From Atherix ibis (lineage: Eukaryota; Arthropoda; Insecta; Diptera; Athericidae), in the NCBI GenBank assembly GCA_958298945.1, contig OY282605.1, positions 21,988,811 through 22,052,810 on the forward strand: a stretch of 64,000 nucleotides of DNA, in the 5' to 3' direction. The position numbers were made by a program, and so were the translations under genes. Positions 37,190 through 47,500 of this stretch are shown here, piece after piece (position 1 is the first letter of the stretch; each line of letters starts with the position of its first letter). The notes under the pieces were generated by a model, which searched no databases, was not told where the DNA came from, and worked only from the letters and a program-made list of their open reading frames with translations.

Positions 37190-39200
37190 CGCTGATATTT
37201 CGAACAAAATTTTCTTCGGCGATGAGGCTTATTTGTTGCTTGATGGATACGTTAATAAGCAAAATTGTAATATGTAGGATTTTGAAAGACCACAAGTAAC
37301 TGTGGTCTGTGAAAAGTGGCTGTATGGTGTGCATATTGACCGTAATTCTTTGAAAATTAAGAAGAGACCGTTACTGTCAAATGTGAAGTCTATAAGACAA
37401 GATTTTGTGGCCAAATTATTGCAAAAGCGGCAAGAAATCGTAACGCTTGCATACTTTTGTGTAGATTTTTTTATGTAGACATGATACCCACTGTCATCTA
37501 CAATAGTTTTTGTAATCAAGATTTATTGAATTACAAAAGCATAATTTATATTCATTTAAATTTACTTTTTTGCTAACAAAAATACAATTTAGACACAACG
37601 ACAGGCAATTTTTTATTTTTTATATTGTACAATCTTTTGATATGAAATGGAATTATATTATTTATTTCGTAAATATCAAGCGTCTCAATTTTGTAGACTT
37701 TCGGATAGTTTTACAACACGCCATTCTCCATTAAAGTGGTAGCTTACCGAAATGCTTGGCATAGTTTTGTTGTTTTTCAAGTTGTTATTTTGGCACTTAT
37801 CGGAAAGTTGCAAGTGAAAGTGTAGTTTTTATCTTTTTTGAAGTATTTACGATAAATAGTTATATTGTTGATAACATTTTATAGGAAATTTTTATTTCAG
37901 AAAAGCTGGGAATTTTTTTCTTTCGGTAAGTTGATATCTTCATTTTTACTAAAGAAATTAACAAAAATTTAGCTTATGATGTGCCTAAATTGCTTTTAAT
38001 GATTTATTTGGTCCAAAAAGTGGTTAAAAAGTGAAAAGTTCGTCATTAAATAAATGTAAACAAATGTGATATTTACAGTTCAATATTTAACAGAAAATAG
38101 TTCAGTGCCGGCGTACGTAAAGTGTGTGTAAGAAACTTTAAGGGAAATTAAGTGCAGATGTGTTTAATAAATATTTTAATTGACTATGTTTATTTATTTA
38201 ACCCATCTGCACTTAATGAATATACTAAAAAATTGGTCCAATGCATATCAGGCTTTATTGTTTTTAAGCTAGGTCTTTCAGCTTTAGAAGGAGAATTCAC
38301 ATCTAACAGTTTGATAGCGTACAAGTCCTTTGGCTTTTTAAAGTACTCTTCTGACAAATTTTTAATTTAATGCATATTTAAATTATCAGTTTAATTCACA
38401 AACACACATTTATATTATAAAGAAGCTTTCAATATCTACCAAGTGATTGTTTTAACATTAAAATTATATATTTACTTAGTTGTGGTATAGTTTTAATTTC
38501 AAACATAATATCACATTCTCTCATTTAATTTATTTTATGCATTTTTGGAATATACTTTTATTTGTACACATAATTGTTTTGAAATAATCAAATAACTTGC
38601 AATTTATATTTTTATACGCTCTTCCACTTTATAATTCTGTTCTAATAAATAATATATAGTGAAATAAATAAAATGAAAACATAATAAATACATAAATAAT
38701 AATTTAAAATAGAATTCTGTGTTTTATTGGAAATTTTCAAAATTAATTCCATCAAACAACAAAATCCGCAATATTAAAAAATGGATTTCCTTAAGCATAA
38801 ATGACATCACATATCAAAATGATAGCTTCAAACGAACCTCAATTTTGTGAAGATGACAGTTAAACGCGGATTAATCAGTAAACACTTTTCTCCTGTGTTC
38901 TTCTACAATATAATCTAAGGGTTATACTGTTGCGCCACGAAAAAAGGCTAATTAACGAATTCTTTAAATTTGTGTGTTGACAGGTAGACGACTTTTTTTG
39001 TGCTGAAATTTCAATAAGGCAGCGCCATTAGCCACACAACACGATAAATTTTGGCTCTATTGCGCGTTAAGCTCCCAGGGCGCGTAATATCAAAGTTTGG
39101 TGATGTTAAATTTGATTAAAAGATCGAATGATTGAACACCGTTAGAATTTTTTTTTCATAGAACAACATAACAGTTTTTTTTTAAAGATTCTCATATCTT
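37190..39200 (+). mobile_element. Tc3-like transposon remnant split by copy F
   Basis: Left part reads FFGDEAYLLLDGYVNKQNCN (first catalytic Asp) at 37213-37275 and continues to the VTVKCEVYKT region near 37390. The right part resumes around 38930 and includes a decayed second-Asp block and KLPGRVISKFGDVKFD near 39070-39115. Confidence 0.78.
37390..38919 (+). mobile_element. P-superfamily-like non-autonomous element, copy F, with transposase-like C-terminal frame
   Basis: Largest copy. The right end is an altered CAATATAATCTAAG at 38919; the left inverted repeat is lost. It retains the leader and a THAP-like exon with its start deleted (acceptor then GCTGGGAATTTTTTTCTTTC before GTAAGT near 37927). 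A 72-codon open frame at 38152-38370 includes YTKKLVQCISGFIVFKLGLS. This resembles the conserved C-terminal 'IAGFVVRKL' stretch of P-element/THAP9 transposases (inference). A 14-bp inverted repeat lies at 38147-38160 and 38204-38217. Tc1-like sequence (38840-38890) has replaced part of the right end. Confidence 0.65.
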
Positions 39201-40145
39201 AAAGCATTTAAAAATTAACATCCGTCAAGTAGTGACCGAATACAGATAAAAAAATCATTTTCGTATAGAAAAATTGTCCTTTTATTTTTCACTTAAATTT
39301 CGTATAGAAAAATTAAACCGTATTTAAATTAATGCCAATGTTACATTGTGATTATTAACAATAAGAAGGCGAAAATTTTGATAAATTCAGGTATAGTACG
39401 TGTATGTGGGTAATATATTGTATTTAGGTTTTCTAATATTCATACGCTTTCAAAATATTACAACCTCGTTAAAAAACCCTTTATTAACTTAAAGTATTAA
39501 CAAACTGATAAAATTTAAGTAATTTAATATATGAAATTAAAATTATTATTGATTTTGGTTTATTTATACCTAAAAGAATAATAAAAGTAATTATTTTAGA
39601 ACACGAGTTTGGAAATTTTCGCATAAAAAACGAGAGATATTTTGAAAATTATACATGTTTTCATTCGATGCTTATATACAGGTAATAAATAAAATTTATA
39701 AATTTCATAATAAATAAAAGGTGTTAAAAATAATATTTTATAATTTTTATTTTATTTATCTATAAACAATAAAACAATTAGATTAAAAATTTATGCTTAC
39801 AATTTCGCAATCAGTATTTCATTAAAAATTGTAGTACTAGAGTTCGTATTAATAGCCTTACAAATGTTTTTCTATGTTTAGCAAGTTACTTCAATAGACA
39901 GATGTACATCGATTATATCAGCAATTAACTCAATTTATGACTAAATCATATATAATATTTTCTAAATAAACATTGATAATTATTATTAAAGTTAATTTAA
40001 TTTGAATAAAACTATTTTGGATAAGTTAATTGTAAATATATATTGGCAGTTCTGCGAACTCATAAATGTCAAATATGAGATTGTCAAAATAAATAATTTA
40101 TGCGGTGAAATTTTGTTAAACGTTTGTTAGATAAATTCTGGTAAA
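39201..40145. other. AT-rich intergenic DNA upstream of mitochondrial IF3
   Basis: No transposon recognised. The promoter of the IF3 gene should lie in the last few hundred bases, but no core element stands out. Confidence 0.5.
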
Positions 40146-40956
40146 ATGAGTGGCTTGTTTATAAATTTACTACGACGGAGACAAACATTATTTTTATTAA
40201 ATAAATATTATGAGTGTCCAATACAATATGTGCCTTCATTGATTACGTGTAAATATGTTAACTTATATAGCATATTAAATCAAAAGCAGCAGTCCGCCGA
40301 ACCTGGAAAAGATGAACCCAAAAAAAAATCCAAACCTCTTGTCCGAATAACTTTGCTTGCGAAAAATGATGACATGACCGTAACAACTCTTGATGAGGCG
40401 CATAAGTTAGCACGTCGTCGTGATTTGAAACTCATTAAAGTACAAGATATTGATAACAAAACGCAGCGTCCTGTTTACAAGTACAATACCGAAAATAAAG
40501 ATAATAAATCAACTTTATTAAAAAGTAGAATTTTTTATCAGGCTAGTAACGGCTGCTGAGTACTTTGCTGAAGAATTAAAATCCACAGCCATTAATTATA
40601 ATGAAACACAAAAAGAGTAACTATATAGGAAAAAAATATGATCATTAAAAATACTGCATATATTTTCTTTTAATTTTAGTAGCGCAACAACGAAGAAAGG
40701 AGAAAAACTATTAACAATTGGAAGTCGAATTAGTGAACATGATTTATCATCGCGCATAAAACAAATAACAAAGTGGTTAGATAAGGGCCATGAAGCTAGA
40801 ATTCTAATTCAAGGATCATCGAGTGATAATTCCTCAGAGAAAATATTCTCTATAGTGTCAAGCACCATAAAAGAAGCCGGCCGTATACTTCAAAAGCGTT
40901 CGAAAAATGGCAATATACATTTTAATGTAGTTCCGATTAATCAACAACAGTCGTGA
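40146..40956 (+). CDS. mIF3: mitochondrial translation initiation factor IF3
   Basis: Mitochondrial IF3 binds the small mitoribosomal subunit, keeps subunits apart and helps select initiator tRNA and start codon. The CDS joins 40146-40480, 40542-40616 and 40680-40956 (228 residues). Introns are 61 and 63 bp with GT/AG borders. Reading straight through the first intron reaches a false stop; splicing gives TQRPVYK then LVTAAEYFAEELKS, the expected family order. The second junction gives a codon for Asp and continues SATTKKGEKLLTIGSRISEH. Residues 1 to about 45 are basic with few acidic residues (transit peptide). The N domain (about 65-125, VRITLLAKNDDMTVTTLDEA) and C domain (about 140-225, RIKQITKWLDKGHEARILIQ) follow. 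Length and layout fit insect homologues such as Drosophila CG13163; the symbol is descriptive. No damage seen. Confidence 0.92.
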
Positions 40957-41744
40957 CTAGTGTCGAGACGAAAAGAAATAACCATAGTCATTATTGCATC
41001 ATTAATTGCTATCAAATATATAGTCTGGATTGTTTTTATTCGAAAATATTAGTTGTTATTATATAAAGGAAAGGTTGTATGTATTCTTTATTGAAAAACT
41101 ATTTTTATGATAACGGAGGCAACTTGCTATTGGACTTAATTCATTTAATTATTAAAGAATTAAATATAGTTTATTGTGTAGATTTTTTTAAAAAATAATA
41201 TACATTATAGTTTTTTTGAATGATTTTTTTGTTTGGAAATTGTTGATTTTATAATTAATATGATGACGTAAGAGGGAATCTGTATTTATTTATAGTCTAC
41301 TTAAGTAAAAAGTAGAAGTTTTGCGAACCAAGATGAGTACATATAGATAATTAGAAATAAATGATCTACGTCCATGCTTGAAATTTAAGTCCACCTACTA
41401 AGTTTTTCACTCCGTCCGAAGTTAATTCTATAATACAACGCCAATCCAATAAAAAATCTCCAGAATATGTTTTCATAAATTTGGAAATACTTATTCAAAT
41501 TTCCAATTAAACCCTCGTACTAATAACATATATTTATAATAGTATCCTGTGCCATCATATTTTCCTTCATTTTGGAATTTTTCCATAATCAAATTGATCC
41601 CAAAAACCTTCCTACCTCGTATAGACATATAAGCCTCCTTCCCATTTGATAAAAAATCCTAGAAAATTAATCCTAAAACGCCTATATAATATTTTTGAAA
41701 TCGACAGTTGTGATTCCTTAGCATCAGTTTGGATTTAGAGCTGA
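40957..41744. other. 3' flank of IF3 and intergenic DNA
   Basis: ATTAAA-like polyadenylation signals occur (for example 41151-41160), but the true site cannot be fixed. The rest is unannotated. Confidence 0.5.
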
Positions 41745-42776
41745 GCATTACCACTATTCAGGCGTATAACTTGATATTTCGCACGCTTTCGACCGCGTAT
41801 AACATGCTGGATTGCTTTGGGAGTTGTAGCGAATCATACGATTATTTCCACATCCTTAAATCCCATCTCGCTGGGCCTATATTTTCAGGTAGCTGAAAAC
41901 ATTGAGTATTCTGACATTTATTCTATCTCCGCGCCGGTGTCCCACAGGGACGTGTACTATTTCCAATCCTTTACAATATTTACACCTCTGATATTCATTG
42001 TCACAGTTATATCCATATCGCACGATATGCTGACGATACAGTCATCCTTACACATCACAAAAATTCCCCAGATCTGGCCCCCTGTGACTTTTTCTAGTTC
42101 TCGAAACAGATTCTTTGATCCATTTTTTGGAATGGGCAAAAATCGAAGACGAGCCAAAACACGTGCAAGGAAAGCAGCTGTCAAAAATTAACTGAAAATT
42201 CAAAATGGCCGAACTTGTCGGCATAAGTGAGAGGCATGAGTACCAACATAACGCCACAAAAAATCGAAAATCGAATATACGTAACCCGCGGAAATTCAAA
42301 ATACTTCTTGAGCAGACCTCGTATATCCTTACCGCACAATATGCTGACGATACAGTCATTTTTACACATCACAACCGCCAATATCCTACAGAAAAAACGA
42401 AAGTGTTTTGGACTCATATTCGACAAACGGTTAACCTGGAACTCTCACACAAAAACTAAAAGAAGTGAACTTAATGGAAGATACAAGCAATTACTACGAC
42501 TCCCTAGACAATAGATCAAAACTGGCAATAAAAAATAAACTATTACTATATAATACGGTACTGAAACCAATGTGGGCATACGGACTCGAACTTTGTGATT
42601 CAAACGAAGCATTGCAGTTCCCCTTCCAATATAGCCGAATCCTTCGAAAAATTGTCAATGCTTCCTTTTATGTACGAAACACTGTTATCCGTCGTGAACT
42701 AAACGTTCCATTTGTTCGTGAACTATATGTATCCCGTTATATGAACTGTTCACTCCCACTCCATCAACGTGCTTAG
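41745..42776 (+). mobile_element. jockey-like non-LTR retrotransposon remnant broken by mariner DNA
   Basis: Left part (41745-42061) includes frames for QVAENIEYSDIYSISA and then AGVPQGRVLFPILYNIYTSD in shifted frames, followed by ARYADDTVILTHH, the catalytic reverse transcriptase box. After the mariner piece, 42326-42776 gives AQYADDTVIFTHH again, GLIFDKRLTWNSHTK, LLLYNTVLKPMWAYGLELC and NASFYVRNTVIRRELNVPFV, the C-terminal part of jockey ORF2. The YADD segment is therefore present twice. Confidence 0.85.
42062..42325. mobile_element. rearranged mariner (CGAGGTCT family), copy d, one arm only
   Basis: Ends with the family terminus (AGACCTCG). It carries the 5' subterminal arm and, read on the minus strand, the fusion junction AAAGAATCTGTTTCGAGAAC shared with copies b and e. 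The remainder of the element is absent. Confidence 0.85.
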
Positions 42777-43047
42777 GGAGACATACCCGAAGAACAAATG
42801 ATGTTAATATTGAACCAAACATTATATATAATTTAACTTAAACTCCCTAGCATAGACATTGTAGCTTTAAAGCTTAACCAGAGTTTATATACAATCATTT
42901 GATAAGCAAATACCACCAACCTCTCCCCCCCCCCCTCCAACCCCCCTTAAAACTTCCATTACACATTATTTATAGAGAAAACGATAAACCATAAAATTTA
43001 AATATCGAAAATATTTTTATTTCGAAATAATTACTCGCACTCTTGTA
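42777..43047. other. intergenic DNA with a C-rich tract
   Basis: Holds a polypyrimidine tract of mostly C at about 42921-42950. Nothing else is seen. Confidence 0.5.
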
Positions 43048-44196
43048 CATACATATAAGCTTAAATCCTGTTTGGTCAAAGATGGCGTGAGTGAGCGTAT
43101 TAAGCTAACATGGGCACGCCATACTTTTCTTTTATGACTTTGACGTCTGTCAACATAAATAAGTGCATATTGTCAGCAATTTCGTACAACAGCATACATT
43201 TTTCCTTTGGTAATCATGTCTAGTTCTGTGCCAGAAAAAGAGCATATACGGGAAGCTCTGCTTTTCTACTTCAATTTGAAGAAATCGGCTGCCGAATCGC
43301 ATCGAATGCTTATGGAGGTCTATAGTGACAGTAGTTTATCGGAAACAACGTGCCGAGATTGGTTTCGTCGGTTCAAAGGCGGAAATTTTGACTTGTGAGA
43401 CAAGAAGCGTGAAAATCTGCCTAGGAAAGATCGGAAAACGGGTACCGTATGAATTGAATGATAGGCAGATGGAGCAACGCCAAAACACATAGGAAATCTT
43501 GCTTGCCAGACAAAAAAGAAAGTCGTTCCTGCATCGGATTGTGATAGGCGATGAAAAGTATTTCGAGAATCCTAAACGCAAGAAATCGCGGATTGATTCC
43601 GGCCAACCAACAACATCTTCTCCAACACCAAATCGATTCGGACGGAAGACAATGCTGTGCGTTTGGTGGGATCAGCAGGGTATCATCGTCTACTATGAGA
43701 TGTTGAAACCTGGTGAAACTGTCAATGCCCACCGCTACCACCAACAAATGATCAAATTGCACCGTGCTCTGCGTGAAAAAAGGACGGATTATTAACAAAG
43801 ACATGACAAGCTGATTTTCCTCCACGACAACGCACCATCGCACACATCAAAAATGGTACGAAACTACTTGGAGACACTCAACTGGGAGGTGCTACCCCAC
43901 CTCGCTTATTGACCAGACCTGGCCCCTTCCGGCTACCACCTATTTTCGTCGATGGGCCACGTGCTCACTGAGCAGCACTTCGATTCTTACGAAGACGTCC
44001 GAAAATGGCTTGATGAGTGGTTTGTCTCGAAAGAGAAGGAATTTTTTTGGTGTAGTATCCACAAATTGCCCGAAAAATGGGAAAAATCTGTAGCTAGTGA
44101 GGGCAAGTACTTTAAATAAACTTGTTTTTGCTTTCTATGAAAAAAAAACATGTGTTTTTTTGACTAAAAAACAGCGGATATAAGCTTATACACCTG
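43048..44196 (+). mobile_element. mariner, mauritiana-type (Mos1-like), copy 1
   Basis: Flanked by TA. Left end CATACATATAAGCTTAAATC and right end AAGCTTATACACCTG are decayed inverted partners of the Mos1-type terminus. The transposase start is at 43216 (MSSSVPEKEHIREALLFYFN) with the N-terminal helix-turn-helix half, then a stop at 43396. An internal deletion removes the linker region. Later blocks: FLHRIVIGDEKYFENP (first Asp), QPTTSSPTPNRFGRKTMLCV, and FLHDNAPSHTSK after 43815 (second Asp). The YRPDLAPSGYHLF-like block has lost its third Asp. Dead. It lies 394 bp beyond the fat-spondin stop. Confidence 0.93.
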
Positions 44197-44589
44197 TATA
44201 TGTATATATATATATTATACAATACATAATTTTATTGAATCGGAAAATGTTTTGTTTTATTTTTACTTACATACATAACAATGACTAATGGATCGATATA
44301 TGGTAAGTATTATACTATTAATAATATAAAAAATAAAACTGATTTGGTTAATAATAACGTTATTGAATACATACCATATGTCGTACACTTAACTATAATT
44401 TATTACTAATGGATTTATATATATATGATTGACATTTTGGTTATTTTTTTGTAAAATACCTTAAAATACTTATAATTTTGGATATAAGAAAAATTCATCA
44501 ACATATTATTTTTGCATGTGTATACGAACTATGATTACTAATTAAATTTTTTTGTTTTTTTTTTTTAAATGTATATAAAGTTAGGGATA
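44197..44589 (-). other. 3' flank / probable 3' UTR of fat-spondin
   Basis: AT-rich. On the minus strand AATAAA occurs several times (complements at about 44256 and 44399), but no site can be chosen. Confidence 0.5.
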
Positions 44590-47500
44590 CTAATTGTTAA
44601 GTAAACATGGCATTATATCGCATGCTTGAACTTGTAAACGGTCCATACATTTGTGTGATAGTTCAGGATTAAGAAGAGTACGAGTTCTTTGGCGTACAAC
44701 TATTTTATCACCACATGTTGCGGTGCACGGCGACCACGGTGACCATTCTGAGTATTCGCAAAGATGTGCGTAGTCGTCATCGGACTTATAGACATTGTGA
44801 ATAGTAGAGTTGTAACGCGGCCGATTATGGGATCGGTGCGAATGCGATAGTGTCTGCTGTTGTTGTTCACTATTATGGCAATATGTTGTGCACCTTTCGA
44901 AGTGGACTAATTTTTTCGGACATGGGGTGCCACCGCTTCTAGCAGAGCGTAAAATTTTACGAGTTTTTACACGATAACCATCCCCACAAGTTGCATTACA
45001 TGGACCACGAGTCCATTGCGATAGTTTACAATCGACTTTTTTCTGTGGCATCTCACGGCGCAAAGAACTCACCGGTATATTCGAAAATGGATCCTCAACT
45101 GTAAATAATCAAAATAAATTTTTATAAAAATCATTCTTTTACTTTAAATATATTAACTAATAAAGTTTATAAACCTCGACATGTTTTCAAACAATCTTCT
45201 CTGGACATGAAATTGTTCTTGTTGTCACCACAACTAAATGTGAAAACAGCACAATCCTTTACTTTGTAGTCATAATACCAGCGATTAGTTGTAGTTCGGC
45301 AATGACCCACTTCTGGATCATAGTAACAATAGTCAGGGGCAATCGGTGAATCACATGATGGTTCATAGCAGGTTACTTCCTCTTCAGTTCGCACGTTTTC
45401 ACAAGGATCTTCAGGTTCTACATAATTTCCCTCATCCCTGCTCTGATCATAGTTGTTCGATATAAATGGTTTCGGCATTCTCAAACGTGTCCGTATTCTA
45501 GTTCCGTTTCCACATGAAACACTGCATGCTGACCAATCAGACCATTCGGTCATTCGACAGTCTGGATGTTCATCCTAAATTTTATGTAAGTAATAAGAAA
45601 AAAACGAATGCTTTTTATTCTGTATAAGATAAAATTAAAAGAAATTCCTTAGTGGGTAAGTGGATAGTGGACAGTGCTTAGCCATATTCAAAAGTACAGT
45701 ATAAGCACAAGGTAGCTAAACCGAAAGGATTATCAGTGAAAGATTTAAATAATTAAAGTATGTCCATTTTAAAATTGTCACCAATAAAATATTGTTTACT
45801 TTATTGCAATTACATGCAAAAGTTCGCAGAAATTTTCTGAAGACTTTTGCATTGAAATCGAAACTGTGGACAAAATCTTATATTTGAGTTAAATTTTTAA
45901 AAAATGTACGGAGCGCACGATAGACAAGAAAAAAATGTTAACTTAATATAGCGAGGAAGATAAACTATAGAATTTTAAAATTCAAAAAGAAAATTTAAAA
46001 AATTACTAAAAAATATAAATTTATCTAGTAAAACAGGTAAACTATAGAATTTTAAAATTCAAAAAGAAAATTTACTATATTGGTGTGCTGTTTATCTTCA
46101 TTTTAAATGGACAATATTTTAGAATGTTCTTTTTTTTTTTATTAAAAACCACACTTAAATTAAAATTAATACCAAATAAAATATTTAAAAAATTATTATT
46201 CACTTTAAAATCGGCTATATACTCAACTAAAACTACTACATCACATTTTGAAATAAAAACATAATTTATATTGTATATAATATATTAAAAAAAAAAACAA
46301 AAAAAAATATGTTTAATATAACAGGATTATCTCAAATAGAAAGAAAATTGTTCAGATAATCTTTTTGAATGGTTCGCTCTTATTACTGAATTAGCAGAAA
46401 TATTTAAAGCCTGCGCTTTCGTACCACCGTATTCTCGCCTCCAATATCTCCAGCACAGTTGCTCATGTCATAACATTCTTCGTTCCTTTCCAAAATGGGT
46501 CTTATTCCAGCACCAGCCTAAAAATCATAAACAAAAGTCATGTTATATTATTGGAAAGATTTGTCCTTAGGTAAATTATTTTTTATTGACGTCGGCGTGT
46601 AACATCTTAGCTCTCGGTATGTGGGAGTAATTTTGTTATGCGACGGAAATGCGTAACAGGTAGTATTTAACAAATGCTTTCTTTCTACATGAACTTGCCT
46701 TAAGCTTTGGAAGTACGCCATTTTAAAAATGTTGACATGAAATTAAGCTAATTTTCCATGACAAAAAAATCTGATGTCGATTTTATTCTTTCTAAATTTT
46801 TCTTTAACTTTTCAACAACCAAATGTAAAAAAAAAATTCATAAAAAGATGATACTATTAAAATTTTAGAGGTTAAAATTTATAGAAATTTGTAGTAGGTA
46901 TTCCTCCATTAACTTAATGCATATATTTATAGTCATAAGTGAACGTATAAGCAAAAATTAATTACTATTTAATTATCCAAATTAAATTTGTTTTACTATT
47001 GGTAAACCAAATTATCCTCCTATAGACCTATTAGCCTTTTACCAATCCAAAACGACTCATATGCAAATTTCGCTGCTCCAATTTTACTAACACCCGAAAA
47101 ACACAACCTCATTTAACACTTTCTTTAGAGTCGACCAATTCAAACTTTAGTGAAACTGTCTTGACGTTGCCGTTGCCGTTGCCGTCGTCGTCATCGCAAT
47201 AGACGTCAACAACATCATCGTTACCGCGTTCCACGAGGGACCCCACGAACGCATTCGAGTATATAAGGATGTCTTGATGAGGTCCTAAGTCTAGCCAAAT
47301 GAATTTGTTTTAAAAACCCTTACTTCCTATAGATACAGAACTCCTATTAAAATGACTCTACCCAATGTGTGGTATCCTTGACTCCTCTGGCAACTCAAGA
47401 GCTTTCTTCCTTCAACAAACTACCATATCATAAATTCATATCTCTCCCAACGTCATTTCCAAGTTGCAATTAATTCAGAATTCGCGGAAATATACGAGGT

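Noticed and set aside
40146..40559. 137-codon IF3 open frame taken as the whole gene
   Set aside because: It runs through an intron; the splice model restores the conserved continuation and C domain.
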